From Vibrio halioticoli NBRC 102217 (GTDB lineage Bacteria > Pseudomonadota > Gammaproteobacteria > Enterobacterales > Vibrionaceae): DNA of 64,000 nt. Position numbers and translations under genes: made by a program. The notes under the pieces are model-generated. The model searched no databases. It had not been told where the DNA came from and was given only the letters and a program-made list of their open reading frames with translations. Positions 47,262 to 56,596 of this stretch are shown piece by piece. Each line of letters opens with the position of its first letter. The stretch's first letter is position 1. Location: the NCBI RefSeq assembly GCF_000496695.1, contig NZ_BAUJ01000005.1:124001-188000 (forward strand). Direction: 5' to 3'.

Positions 47262-48563
47262 TTAAGCTGGTTGTTGGTTCATAATTGCATCAAATGACTC
47301 TTCTTTCTCAGTCACTTGAGCTTTAGCGATGATAGCGTCGATAGCTTGCTCTTCTAGAGCAACGTTGCGCATGTTGTTCATCATTTCTTCATTGCTTTCG
47401 TAGTAAGCGATAACTTCTGAAGGATCTTCGTATGCTGTAGCCATTTCAGTGATAAGTGCTTTCACTTTCTCATCGTCTGCTTTTAGCTCTTCTGCTTTGA
47501 TAACTTCACCAAGTAGAAGACCAACAACTACGCGTTTGCGAGCTTGCTCTTCGAACAACTCACGAGGTAGTTGGTCAGCAGCGTCAGTGTTGCCACCGAA
47601 ACGTTGAGCAGCTTGTTGACGAAGAACGCCAATTTCTTGCTCGATAAGTGCTGCAGGAACAGTGATGTCGTTCTCTTTAGCTAGACCGTCAATCGCTTGC
47701 TCTTTGATACGGCTCTTAAGCGCTTGCTTAAGTTCACGTTCCATGTTCTTACGAACTTCAGCTTTAAGTGCGTCGATGCCGCCCTCAACTACGCCGAATT
47801 TAGCAACGAACTCGTCAGTTAGCTCAGGAAGTTCACGCGCTTCAACTTTGTTCACTTTGATTGCGAACTTAGCTTCTTTACCTTTTAGGTTTTCAGCGTG
47901 GTAGTCTTCTGGGAAAGCTACGTCGATTTCAAATTCCATACCAGCTGTTTTACCAGCGATACCGTCTTCGAAACCAGGGATCATGCGACCTTGGCCCATT
48001 TCTAGAGGGAAGTTTTCAGCTTTACCGCCTTCAAATTCTTCACCGTCGATAGAACCAACGAAGTCGATAGTTGCGCGAGAACCTTCTTCAACTGCTGAAT
48101 CAACTTCAGTCCAAGTCGCTTGTTGCTTACGTAGAGTTTCAATCATGTTGTCTACGTCTGCATCTTTAACTTCAACTACTGCTTTCTCAACAGCGATGTT
48201 TTCTAGACCTTTAAGTTCGATCTCAGGGAAAACTTCTAGAGTTGCAGTAAATACAAGATCTTGACCCGCAGTAGTGTCTACTGGTGCGAAAGTTGGTGCA
48301 CCTGCTGGGTTGATCTTTTCTTTAACGATAGTTTCGATGTAGTGACGCTGCATCACTTCACCCATAACGTCGTTACGTACCGCGTTACCGTACATTTTCG
48401 CTACCATTTTCAAAGGCACTTTGCCTTTACGGAAACCGTCGAAACGACGATTTTTAGCGATGTTACGTAGTTCAGCTGTCACTGCATCTTCAATGTTAGC
48501 AGCAGGAACAGTGATAGTTAGACGGCGCTCAAGACCTTCTAGAGTTTCAACAGTAGCTTGCAT
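47262..48563 (-). CDS. tig: Trigger factor
   Basis: Trigger factor is the ribosome-bound chaperone and peptidyl-prolyl isomerase that meets nascent chains. The 433 residues match the family (432 in E. coli). The ribosome-binding signature [12 protein letters not shown] lies near residues 43-54, the FKBP-like domain around 150-245 ([20 protein letters not shown]) and a helical C-terminal chaperone domain follows. It is the first gene of the tig-clpP-clpX-lon cluster. Confidence 0.98.
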   Translation of the reverse strand: MQATVETLEGLERRLTITVPAANIEDAVTAELRNIAKNRRFDGFRKGKVPLKMVAKMYGNAVRNDVMGEVMQRHYIETIVKEKINPAGAPTFAPVDTTAGQDLVFTATLEVFPEIELKGLENIAVEKAVVEVKDADVDNMIETLRKQQATWTEVDSAVEEGSRATIDFVGSIDGEEFEGGKAENFPLEMGQGRMIPGFEDGIAGKTAGMEFEIDVAFPEDYHAENLKGKEAKFAIKVNKVEARELPELTDEFVAKFGVVEGGIDALKAEVRKNMERELKQALKSRIKEQAIDGLAKENDITVPAALIEQEIGVLRQQAAQRFGGNTDAADQLPRELFEEQARKRVVVGLLLGEVIKAEELKADDEKVKALITEMATAYEDPSEVIAYYESNEEMMNNMRNVALEEQAIDAIIAKAQVTEKEESFDAIMNQQPA

Positions 48564-49026
48564 TATTTTATAAACCTCAACAAAAGCTCAGTTTCCTGAG
48601 CATAGCGTCACCGTTTTAATACAGGTGACAACATCCTAGTGTGTGCCCCAAAGAGGCACCTAAATACAAAAAGAGTGCCGCTGTTACATAATACGTAAGG
48701 TAATCAGGTAACAACGAATCAATTAGCGATACCTTATTTAAGACATCTCCAATTGACCTCAGAGTAATAAATTGACGCGACATTCTACCGACATAGGCTT
48801 GCCCTGTCGAGAGATGAGCCTAAACCCTCTTCAATTATTGTAGATAGAGTCCTGTAATAGGAATATCTCGTAGCAATACAATGGGGGCATGTTCGGCAAA
48901 ATCAACGGTAATAATCAAAATTGATTTTCAAGTTTGAAAAACGAGATCTTGTTCAAATAAAAAAACCGCTAACGGCAAGGTTAACGGTTTATAAATCATT
49001 TAAATTGCAAAGTGATGAACTGAGCG
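48564..49026. other. Leader of tig and gap to gltX
   Basis: This stretch of 463 bases holds the tig promoter (minus strand) and the gltX terminator at its right side. Short hairpins are visible, such as CTCAGTTTCCTGAG near 48587. No open frame or tRNA is supported. Confidence 0.45.
48961..48990 (-). terminator. gltX terminator
   Basis: On the minus strand AAACCGTTAAC pairs with GTTAGCGGTTT (one mismatch) and is followed by a T-run. It lies 37 bases after the gltX stop. Confidence 0.8.
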
Positions 49027-50454
49027 TTAAGCGTTTGCTTCACGAGCTGTAATAAACTCTAGAGCCAGCTTAATGCGAGCGATAACGCGCTCTTTGCCAA
49101 TCAATGCCATTACTGCATCAACAGATGGAGATTGACCGCCACCAGTTACCGCAACGCGAAGTGGCATACCGATTTTACCCATGCCAATTTCAAGCTCTTC
49201 ACAAACAGCTGCAATAACGCCCTCTTTAATTGACTCAGTAGACCAATCAGACAGTGCTTCTACTTTTGCTAATGCTAGCTCAAGTGGACCTCTTGCTACG
49301 CCGCGAAGGTGTTTCTTAGCTGCGCCTGCTTCAAACTCACTAAAGTCTTCGTAGAAGTAGCGGATTTGCTGAGCCAGTTCAACCAATGTATGACAACGCT
49401 CACCCACCAGCTGAATAACATCAGTGATTGCAGGACCATTGTCAGTGTTTAGGTTTTGTTGGTCTAAGTGCCATTGTAGGTATTTCGCTACATATTCAGG
49501 CTCAGAAGTCTTGATGTAGTGGTTGTTTAGCCACAACAATTTGTCTGTGTTAAAAGCTGATGCAGACTTAGAAACGGCGTCTAGGCTAAATAGTTTAATC
49601 ATTTCTTCTTCAGAGAAGATTTCTTGGTCGCCATGAGACCAACCTAGACGTACTAGGTAGTTATTTAGAGCATTTGGCAAGTAACCTTCATCGCGATATT
49701 GCATCACGGATACAGCACCATGACGCTTAGACAGTTTTGCGCCATCATCACCCAAAATCATCGCACAGTGAGCAAAAGTAGGTACTGGTGCGCCTAGTGC
49801 TTTGTAAATGTTGATTTGACGAGGGGTGTTATTGATATGGTCTTCACCACGAACCACTTGAGTAATGCCCATATCCCAATCATCAACCACAACCACAAAG
49901 TTGTAAGTTGGTGCACCGTCAGTACGACAAATGATAAGGTCATCAAGTTGGCTGTTGCTAATTTCAATATGACCGCGGATTTGGTCATCAAAAATTACGC
50001 TACCCTCTTTAGGGTTGCGGAAACGTACCACGTAATCATCGCCTTCTTTTGCAGCCGCGTTTGCAGCAACAATTTTCGGGTGATTAGCATCGTAACGAGG
50101 CATTTCTTTGTTAGCTTCTTGCTCTTCACGAATTTCTTCAAGCAATTCTTTAGAAGCGTAACATTTGTATGCTTTGTCTTCTGCGAGCAGTACATCAATA
50201 CATTCGTTATAACGGTCAAAACGTTTAGATTGGTAATATGGACCTTCATCCCAATCCAACCCCATCCACTTCATCCCTTCAAGAATTGCGTCTACCGCTT
50301 CTTGTGAGTTGCGCTCTAGGTCAGTATCTTCGATACGCAGTACAAATTGACCACCTTGGTTTTTAGCAAAAAGCCAAGAATACAGTGCTGTACGCGCACC
50401 ACCTACGTGTAGATAGCCAGTCGGGCTTGGGGCAAAACGAGTTTTTACCGTCAT
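49027..50454 (-). CDS. gltX: Glutamyl-tRNA synthetase
   Basis: This class I synthetase charges tRNA-Glu. The ATG at 50454 gives [20 protein letters not shown], the family N terminus with the HIGH-type motif (HVGG), and 475 residues; an in-frame ATG 24 codons upstream adds no recognisable sequence. The KMSKS-type motif is [13 protein letters not shown]. It is a single gene, with a small membrane-protein gene upstream in the same direction. Confidence 0.97.
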   Translation of the reverse strand: MTVKTRFAPSPTGYLHVGGARTALYSWLFAKNQGGQFVLRIEDTDLERNSQEAVDAILEGMKWMGLDWDEGPYYQSKRFDRYNECIDVLLAEDKAYKCYASKELLEEIREEQEANKEMPRYDANHPKIVAANAAAKEGDDYVVRFRNPKEGSVIFDDQIRGHIEISNSQLDDLIICRTDGAPTYNFVVVVDDWDMGITQVVRGEDHINNTPRQINIYKALGAPVPTFAHCAMILGDDGAKLSKRHGAVSVMQYRDEGYLPNALNNYLVRLGWSHGDQEIFSEEEMIKLFSLDAVSKSASAFNTDKLLWLNNHYIKTSEPEYVAKYLQWHLDQQNLNTDNGPAITDVIQLVGERCHTLVELAQQIRYFYEDFSEFEAGAAKKHLRGVARGPLELALAKVEALSDWSTESIKEGVIAAVCEELEIGMGKIGMPLRVAVTGGGQSPSVDAVMALIGKERVIARIKLALEFITAREANA

Positions 50455-50677
50455 TGAATTTACCTTTAACAGTCCAGTCGCTTGAATAAGCGTGTAATTT
50501 GCCGCTATTTTAGCACCGCAGTGCAAATGTACAACGGAAAGGGACTGGATCTAGGTAAAGAGCTTTAGATTAATGACATTTTCGCAGAAGCAAACAACAT
50601 TAAATGCATTCAATAGTAATGAAGTGAGCATTTAAAGTGAGTTGAGCCATGAGAATCTGGTTCTCATTAAATCGTCA

Positions 50678-50785
50678 TTACATAACGAAGCCAACAATAC
50701 CCACTAGAGAAGCCAGAGAAAATAGAGCGATACGACCGATTAGGCCAAACTCAGAGTGTTCGATCATTGCAGTGTTATGGTGCAT
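50678..50785 (-). CDS. Short membrane protein of 35 residues, unknown function
   Basis: This frame is too short for usual gene callers. The ATG at 50785 is preceded by AAAAGGA with seven bases of spacing, a good ribosome-binding site. The product begins MHHNTAMIEHSEFGLIGRIA and continues into a single hydrophobic segment, LFSLASLVGIVGFVM, to the TAA at 50678. A histidine-rich N terminus and one membrane helix suggest a small inner-membrane protein, perhaps a subunit or modulator of a larger complex. Upstream there is a CRP-like site at 50901. I do not recognise a family. Confidence 0.65.
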   Translation of the reverse strand: MHHNTAMIEHSEFGLIGRIALFSLASLVGIVGFVM

Positions 50786-51078
50786 AGGCTTTCCTTTTGT
50801 AATAAGTATTTAACAACCACTCTTAATATCGTTCACATTACGCTCCGATACAATGTAAATATTTCAATATTATGACACTAGACGCTATTCAATGTATTTA
50901 CGTGACATAAATCACACTATAGCGATAGTGACTTACATCTATTTCGATTAATACTCAATCAATTCAATAACTCACAGCTCCCTACTTTTTAGAGAAATTT
51001 TCTCACTACAGTAAAATTTAACTCGGTATACTAGAGGGAAATGTGCAATAAACTGGATAGAAAAGGAACTCACAAAGA
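50786..51078. other. Divergent control region between the 35-aa gene and the DUF2797 gene
   Basis: This AT-rich stretch of 293 bases contains the CRP-like site at 50901-50916 and must hold both promoters. AAAAGGAACTC precedes the DUF2797 start. No further gene is seen. Confidence 0.5.
50901..50916. promoter_or_regulatory. CRP-like binding site
   Basis: CGTGACATAAATCACA matches the CRP consensus TGTGA-N6-TCACA with one mismatch. It lies 116 bases before the 35-aa gene and 163 before the DUF2797 gene, so it could serve either promoter. Confidence 0.6.
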
Positions 51079-51903
51079 ATGACTCAATTCTTAGGTCATA
51101 TTCGAAAAATGACATCTTCCCTAGAAAATGGGCAAGTTAGCTATCGCTTACCATTAGATGATCAACAGTTAGATCTTATGCCTCTTATTGGGCAAAAACT
51201 GATCCTCAAACATACTGGTCATATTCATTGCCAAGAATGTGGTAAAAAGACCAAGAAAAGTTATTCACAAGGTTTCTGTTATCCATGCATGACGAAGCTT
51301 GCCAAGTGCGATATGTGCATAATGAAGCCAGAAACCTGTCATTTTGATCAGGGGACTTGCCGTGAGCCTCAATGGGGAGAAGATAACTGCTTTGTGCCGC
51401 ATTATGTCTATCTAGCGAATACCACGGCAATAAAAGTAGGTATCACCCGTCATACACAAATCCCGACCCGCTGGATTGACCAAGGTGCCAACCAAGCCCT
51501 GCCTCTTTTTAAAGTCAGTTCACGTCTACAATCAGGGTTAGTTGAAATTGCGTTAGCAGAGTTTATTTCGGATAAAACCAACTGGCGCAACATGCTAAAA
51601 GGTAAAGCGCAACCTATCGATTTACAGCAAAAGGCTAACGAGCTGATCCCATTAATTGAAGAGAAACTCTCCGAGCTTCAATTACGTTTTGGTGAAGATG
51701 CGATTGAAAAGCTCAATGCAGAGGTGGTGGAGATTGATTACCCTGTCACCCAATATCCGACCAAAATTACCTCTTTAAATTTTGATAAGACACCTGAGCT
51801 GGGTGGCGTACTGCTAGGTATCAAGGGACAATATTTGTACTTTGATACCGGAGTGATCAATATGCGTAAATTCACCTCTTACGAGATTTGCGCAGAATTT
51901 TAA
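51079..51903 (+). CDS. DUF2797-domain protein
   Basis: The 274-residue protein has many cysteines in its first half: CQEC (51-54), CYPC (67-70), CDMC (77-80), C87, C94 and C103, in a zinc-ribbon-like pattern. A segment HYVYLANTTAIKVGITRHTQIPTRWIDQGA follows that resembles a GIY-YIG-like nuclease core (YVYL...KVGIT). This is the DUF2797 family of gammaproteobacteria, with no known function. A nucleic-acid-binding role is inferred from the zinc ribbon and GIY-YIG-like motif. Confidence 0.85.
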   Translation: MTQFLGHIRKMTSSLENGQVSYRLPLDDQQLDLMPLIGQKLILKHTGHIHCQECGKKTKKSYSQGFCYPCMTKLAKCDMCIMKPETCHFDQGTCREPQWGEDNCFVPHYVYLANTTAIKVGITRHTQIPTRWIDQGANQALPLFKVSSRLQSGLVEIALAEFISDKTNWRNMLKGKAQPIDLQQKANELIPLIEEKLSELQLRFGEDAIEKLNAEVVEIDYPVTQYPTKITSLNFDKTPELGGVLLGIKGQYLYFDTGVINMRKFTSYEICAEF

Positions 51904-51906
51904 GAT

Positions 51907-51948
51907 AAAAATGCCGGACTTAATATTTCTATTGTAAGTCCGGCACTA
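51907..51948. terminator. Shared terminator between DUF2797 and KdgM-type genes
   Basis: TGCCGGACTTA (51912-51922) pairs perfectly with TAAGTCCGGCA (51935-51945). On the minus strand ATTTTTATC follows, which makes it a good terminator for the porin gene; the plus strand lacks a T-tract. Confidence 0.75.
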
Positions 51949-52003
51949 TGTTAGTACTTACTCTCGCTTCGAGCTATTCGAGCTAGTTACAATGAATACA
52001 CCA

Positions 52004-52696
52004 TTAGAAACCGTAAGATGCACCAAAGACGAAGGCGTTATTCACTAAGCTGCTGCCCGCTGCATTTTCAAGCCCATTTGCTTGGCTACGGAACTCGAAA
52101 TAAGGTTGAACGCCTTTACGTGTCCACGTCGCACGGATCTCGTGATCCATCGTTTCCGCTTCAATCATATAAACGTTGTTATAGCTTAAAGCCAGATCCA
52201 TATCTGCAAAGTCATAAGCGATGCGGTTATCCATTCGGTAATCGGTATCAGCGTCTAAATCGGTGGCATCAATGTGCGCACGTGTACGGTTGCTAATAGA
52301 AAGTCCGTTATCAAAGTTATAGCCAATTTTAATTAAAGGACGGTATTGAATAGACTCTCCTGCAGACATCAAGTGTTGATAACCTGCCGCAACCCAAAAG
52401 TGATCAGTAATATTAAATGATTGCTCACCACCTAGAGTGATTCCTGGTGTTGTGTTACCAGCTCCACCATTTTCTGTAACAATATCCCCTAACTGTATGC
52501 CGTCAAACTCAGTATAAAGCGTTAAACCACCCAAGCTATTGTCGAAAGTATGACCAGCTTCTAGCGTTGAAGTCGATTTTGAGCCATGAATGCGGCCGTC
52601 ATCATGAAATTGAATGTTGCCAGTCACATATGAAGAGGCAAATACTGGGGATGAAATTACTAATGCCAACGCACTTAATCCGATAATCTTTTTCAT
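52004..52696 (-). CDS. KdgM-family (oligogalacturonate-type) outer-membrane porin
   Basis: This outer-membrane beta-barrel protein of 230 residues has the signal peptide MKKIIGLSALALVISSPVFA and ends in the aromatic terminus FVFGASYGF expected for OMP insertion. Alternating polar and hydrophobic strands such as YRPLIKIGYNFDNGLSISNR and the length match the KdgM/OmpL family, which takes up acidic oligosaccharides such as oligogalacturonate or alginate fragments. The substrate is not proven; no degradation enzymes are adjacent. Confidence 0.85.
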   Translation of the reverse strand: MKKIIGLSALALVISSPVFASSYVTGNIQFHDDGRIHGSKSTSTLEAGHTFDNSLGGLTLYTEFDGIQLGDIVTENGGAGNTTPGITLGGEQSFNITDHFWVAAGYQHLMSAGESIQYRPLIKIGYNFDNGLSISNRTRAHIDATDLDADTDYRMDNRIAYDFADMDLALSYNNVYMIEAETMDHEIRATWTRKGVQPYFEFRSQANGLENAAGSSLVNNAFVFGASYGF

Positions 52697-53864
52697 AGTT
52701 ATACCTATTTTTTTCGTTATTTGTTGGTTATCCCAAGTTAACTATTCAAGTTCACTACTCAAATACTTAGCTTAGGTTTTACAGTCTGTTGCTCAACTTT
52801 CCTTCTGAGATCAAAGCAAAACTATGTCGGTTTATTACGGTGACTGTTTCCAGCATTAACACCCTCAAACAGACCCTTGTTCTCCATAACTTAGGGGAAA
52901 TTGTGCGGGTGTTTTCCAACAAATCAAAATGGCAGAAATTGCACTGAGATCAGTATCACATCAGAATAATCATAAAAAACTAATAAGTTATTTAATTCAA
53001 ACTAAACAACAACTTAAGGTGGAAATAAATAAAAGAGATAATTTGAAAATTAATTTAAAAGTGAAGTATTTCACAGAATATGACGTGCTAAGCACAAAGG
53101 AGTGAGATCTATATCAAATCGATTTTATATGCATTGTGTTTCTATTAGATAAAATAAAACCAAACGGTGATTAACGTCACATTAATCCGTTATTCCTATC
53201 CTACAAAACTCCCCCCGAACTCACTGGTACTGAAAATTTACACAATAGAGTCACTTACTGATACGCACTCTTTGATTGGCAAAAAGTCCCCATAGACATT
53301 CCCACAAGTAAAAAACCTTGCTCAGCTATTGAATCCATTCACACAGCCGTTCTCGCTACAAATAAGAAACATAATCAAACCTTCAATTTTTCACTTTAGT
53401 TTATTTTTCAATGAGAATTAAGTCACATTTCTTAACCTGAAAAGCAACTTTAACGAGACTAATATCGATAACTTCACTGGTTTAAGCTAATAGAGATTTT
53501 TTAATAAAAGCTAATTAAACATAAAAGCCAAAAACCATAACCCCACAAAATCAATCACTTACATACAAAAAAGACAAATAATTAAAAACAAATAAAAGTT
53601 CAATTTTAAAAAGTGATCTAAAACCCACTTTTGGTCAAAGAGTGCACTCCATCCCATTTTTCGAGATGTAAATTAAGTTTATATTGAACTTTTAGACAAC
53701 AGAAACGAATATAACTCCATCAGAACAAACTGATAAACAACAAACAACAAAAGAAATACGTGAGTTTACAAACTGTTCAAAATTAGATGTTTCCATAACC
53801 TCTACCCCCAAATAAAAAGTGGTTAGGAAACAATTAAAAACTGTATCCATACAAGGAGTTTCAA
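52697..53864. other. Long intergenic region between two porin genes
   Basis: These 1168 bases separate divergent outer-membrane protein genes. The stretch is AT-rich and has no open frame I can support on either strand. A CRP-like site lies at 53166-53181. The porin at 53865 appears to have a long leader of low complexity with many A-runs (53520-53860). A small RNA in this space is possible, but I see no convincing terminator hairpin to define one. Confidence 0.5.
53166..53181. promoter_or_regulatory. CRP-like binding site in the porin intergenic region
   Basis: GGTGATTAACGTCACA matches TGTGA-N6-TCACA with one mismatch. It lies about 470 bases from the KdgM-type gene and 690 from the other porin, so its target is uncertain. 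Confidence 0.55.
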
Positions 53865-54917
53865 ATGAAAGTATGCAATAAAACAGCTATCGCTATTGCA
53901 TTAACAGGTCTTCTGGCATCAGGTTCAGCTTTAGCAGCAGAAACTAGCCAAGTTGGTATAATTTCTGATTTCAATGTTCAAGCATACGGTGTTGCTGCAA
54001 TTTCTGTAGTTAACTACAACGTGGGTGACAACAGAGATGCTAGCACTGGCTTTGCGGTAGAAAACGAATCTCGCATTGGCTTCCGAGCTTCTAAAGACAT
54101 GTTCGATAATTTCCTAATTACAATGCAAATCGAATCTGGTTATGTTGATAACACTGACTGGGGACACGGCGGCGTTTCTGGCGGTGTTCTAGGTTTCCGT
54201 GATACTTTCCTTGGTGCTTCAGGCGACTGGGGTAACCTTCGTGTGGGTCGAGTTCTTACTCCTTTATATGAAATCGTTGACTGGCCTTTCTCTAACCCAG
54301 GTCTAGGTGCAACATTTGATTGGGGCGGCATCAGCGGTCACTACGATCGTCAATCAAACCAAGTTCGTTTTGATTCTGCAAACTACGGCGGTTTCACTTT
54401 TGCAGCGTCTGTTGGTCGTGACGACAACGACAATGGCGGCGGTAGCGCAACTCGCGATTCATACTTCTACAGTGGTAATGTTAAATATAGCTTCAGCACT
54501 GTAACTCTAATGGGTGCAGCAGAAGCGGCAACTCGTGCTAACCTAGATGAAACTTCAGCGTACATCGTTGGTTTTGAAGCAGGTCTTCCAGCAGGATTTG
54601 GTATCGCAGCAGCATTTAAACACGAAGAAGTTGATAACAAAGCTGACGTAACTTTAGGCAAGCAAACTCAAGACTCTATCTCTGTGATTGGTCAATGGTG
54701 GAATGGTCCTCTAGGTATCAAAGCAGGCTACGCGGCTAACTTTGACTCAGAAACAGATGGCACTAAACAAGATGACGCAAACAGCATCGCATCTGTTCAG
54801 GTTATGGGCGTAATTAACGGCTTCGTACCATATGTACGTGTTGCAGCTCGCTCTGACTTCACTGCAGAAAAAGACACAGATATTGTTACTCGCTTCGGTC
54901 TTGAATACGGCTTCTAA
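53865..54917 (+). CDS. Gram-negative general porin (OmpU/OmpC-like)
   Basis: This trimeric outer-membrane porin has 350 residues. A signal peptide (MKVCNKTAIAIALTGLLASG, cleaved after ALA) is followed by DFNVQAYGVAAISVVNY, the usual first strand of Vibrio porins. FDNFLITMQIESGYVD and NLRVGRVLTPLYEIVDWPFS (loop L3 region) fit the family, and the chain ends in RFGLEYGF with terminal phenylalanine. AAGGAG precedes the start. Codon use is that of a highly expressed gene. OmpU or another major porin is likely; the exact name cannot be assigned. Confidence 0.9.
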   Translation: MKVCNKTAIAIALTGLLASGSALAAETSQVGIISDFNVQAYGVAAISVVNYNVGDNRDASTGFAVENESRIGFRASKDMFDNFLITMQIESGYVDNTDWGHGGVSGGVLGFRDTFLGASGDWGNLRVGRVLTPLYEIVDWPFSNPGLGATFDWGGISGHYDRQSNQVRFDSANYGGFTFAASVGRDDNDNGGGSATRDSYFYSGNVKYSFSTVTLMGAAEAATRANLDETSAYIVGFEAGLPAGFGIAAAFKHEEVDNKADVTLGKQTQDSISVIGQWWNGPLGIKAGYAANFDSETDGTKQDDANSIASVQVMGVINGFVPYVRVAARSDFTAEKDTDIVTRFGLEYGF

Positions 54918-54972
54918 GTCTCATTTCTGAAGGCTAGCCCTATATTAAGGCTCAGTAACTGACATAAAATCA

Positions 54973-55000
54973 AAACGCTGGCTTAAAGTCAGCGTTTTTT
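54973..55000 (+). terminator. Porin terminator
   Basis: AACGCTG and CAGCGTT form the stem, extended over a GCTTAAAGT loop region, followed by six Ts. It lies 55 bases after the porin stop. Confidence 0.85.
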
Positions 55001-55181
55001 ATTTATGCCAAGGAAGAGGCTAAACACTTTATAAAAAATCTTTTATCCCCCTTTATATAAGGGTGTCAGAAATAAATTGAGCATACATGTAGCCCTCTGA
55101 TTAATGGTCACTTAAACAGTCATAGAGAGCTCACAAAAAACCAGTAGTTAGTTACTTTCATTCAGTTAAACAAGAGAATTT

Positions 55182-55994
55182 ATGATGCTGTATAAAAATA
55201 AAACTTGGATTGTTGCGTTAATCCCCTTAGCTCTAGGTGCGTGTACAGCACTAGATTCATCCAGCGACTTTAGCAACTCGATTGCCAGTATTGATACACA
55301 ATTGAACCATGTAAAAGTCATAGGTAAAGAATATAAGCCTGAAGCAAAGGCAATCAATGGCCCTACTATTCTTAAATCCTCTTTGCAGGTTGTGGATGTT
55401 TATCCTCTAAATGAAAAGTCGAACCTATCCTCTTTTATACAAATGGATGTGAGTTACTTTCAAAGCTACGATGAATACAAATCTGTTAGCTACAACGGAC
55501 AACAGTTATCACTACAACGAACTCAACAATCAGCATCCAGTTGTAACGAGCACTGCACCGCAACTCAATTCTTTACCTTCCCTATTAGTGATCAAGACAT
55601 TAGCAAGGCATCCACTGAAGGTTTAGATTTTGTGTTGGCATCAAGCAATAACACCATGAAAACCCAATTTTCGATTCCTGCTGCGTACATTAATGCAATC
55701 CACCAGACAGCAAAACTTACTGCAGGAAAAGCGCCGCAACAAATGCAAGCTCCAGCAGTTAAAGCCGAACCTGTAGCAACAACATCAAAAGCACAGGAAA
55801 TGGTGCAGTATTGGTACGCCGAAGCAACTGCAGAACAACAAAAAGCCTTTACTAGCTGGGCATTTGAAAACAGAGAGCAAGTGACAACAGCTTTTGCTAG
55901 CGATTCAAAACCAGCTGAAATGATGGCTTACTGGTACGAAAAATCGACTAAATCTGAAAAGATTGACATCTTGAAGTGGCTATTGGAGCGTTAA
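55182..55994 (+). CDS. Lipoprotein of unknown function (270 aa)
   Basis: I do not recognise a family. A lipoprotein signal with lipobox LGAC (cysteine at residue 21) indicates acylation and export. The body contains two conserved-looking cysteines (SSCNEHC). The C terminus holds two copies of a motif: AQEMVQYWYAEATAEQQKAF and PAEMMAYWYEKSTKSEKIDI, each followed by a tryptophan, giving the pattern EM-x2-YWY-x3-T. Two adjacent ATGs (55182 and 55185) can be the start. It stands alone between the porin and the ATPase/HNH pair. Confidence 0.7.
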   Translation: MMLYKNKTWIVALIPLALGACTALDSSSDFSNSIASIDTQLNHVKVIGKEYKPEAKAINGPTILKSSLQVVDVYPLNEKSNLSSFIQMDVSYFQSYDEYKSVSYNGQQLSLQRTQQSASSCNEHCTATQFFTFPISDQDISKASTEGLDFVLASSNNTMKTQFSIPAAYINAIHQTAKLTAGKAPQQMQAPAVKAEPVATTSKAQEMVQYWYAEATAEQQKAFTSWAFENREQVTTAFASDSKPAEMMAYWYEKSTKSEKIDILKWLLER

Positions 55995-56047
55995 TCGTCT
56001 CTTGATAATAAAACTAGCGCTTATATAAGGCGATACAGTAATAAATA

Positions 56048-56074
56048 CATGCACGCCCCCAAACTACGTGCATG
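56048..56074. repeat. Inverted repeat after the lipoprotein gene
   Basis: CATGCACG (56048-56055) pairs perfectly with CGTGCATG (56067-56074). Confidence 0.6.
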
Positions 56075-56076
56075 AC

Positions 56077-56120
56077 GACAGTGCCATTTCCATATGTGAT
56101 TTGGCACTGTCTTCCTCTCT
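56077..56120 (+). terminator. Terminator-like hairpin
   Basis: GACAGTGCCA (56077-56086) pairs perfectly with TGGCACTGTC (56102-56111), followed by the pyrimidine-rich TTCCTCTCT. It probably ends the lipoprotein transcript. Confidence 0.65.
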
Positions 56121-56199
56121 ATAGTCCTTAGCATAGCCACTCTTTATACCGTTACTACAGACACCACTAAACAACACTCCTTCAAGGGACTCTACTTTG

Positions 56200-56250
56200 A
56201 AGATGCTAATACTGAAGGGGCACATTAAGCTCCTTCAGTATTAGCGTCTT
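56200..56250. repeat. 22-bp stem inverted repeat
   Basis: AAGATGCTAATACTGAAGGG (56200-56219) pairs with CTCCTTCAGTATTAGCGTCTT (56230-56250), with two non-Watson-Crick positions and a small loop. The stem is long for a terminator and lacks a T-tract; it may be part of a mobile or recombination site. Confidence 0.65.
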
Positions 56251-56302
56251 AGGCTTAAAAATTTGTACTTTTCCTTTGCAATCAGGGAGTGTTGGTAAAC
56301 TC

Positions 56303-56520
56303 ATTTATGCCCCATTCCTTGCTAGCGACGCTCAACCTTTCAGACCACGGAGAGGTAATTTTGCCCTATTTTTCTCATACCTTAGGAGTATCTAAGGATA
56401 TAGAGTTTTACCAAATTGCCTAATTCGTGCCAACCACACTCAACATTTCAAACCTCTGTGAGGTGGCTTGACCTACGTTTTCTCATACTTTGTGGGAGTC
56501 TGCGGATTAAGGGGCTTACC
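56303..56520. repeat. Diverged tandem duplication with 108-bp period
   Basis: Unit A (to 56410) and unit B (to 56520) align without gaps. Shared blocks include CTCAAC at 56331 and 56439, TTTCTCATAC at 56371 and 56479, and TTACC at 56408 and 56516, all exactly 108 bases apart. The middle of the unit is much better kept than the ends. They lie directly in front of the ATPase gene. Confidence 0.75.
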
Positions 56521-56596
56521 ACTCTTAACCAATTGTAAAAGTTATATTTACTGAGGCAGTATATTTGATTCATAATATTCACATTGTTGATATATT

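Larger units (their letters stand above)
55995..56596. other. Region between lipoprotein and ATPase/HNH cassette, rich in hairpins and a tandem duplication
   Basis: This stretch of 602 bases carries three hairpins (56048-56074, 56077-56111 and 56200-56250) and two diverged copies of a 108-base unit (from about 56303 to 56410 and 56411 to 56520). No open frame is supported. It marks a change from core genes to the cassette. Confidence 0.6.

Noticed and set aside
49816..50307. 163-codon open frame antisense to gltX
   Set aside because: It lies wholly inside gltX on the other strand. Its Cys/Phe/Ile-rich product is a shadow of the synthetase codons, and there is no ribosome-binding site.
56303..56520. 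CRISPR array or integron attC sites
   Set aside because: The repeat has a period of 108 bases with only two diverged copies, no short identical repeats with spacers, and no RYYYAAC/GTTRRRY ends.
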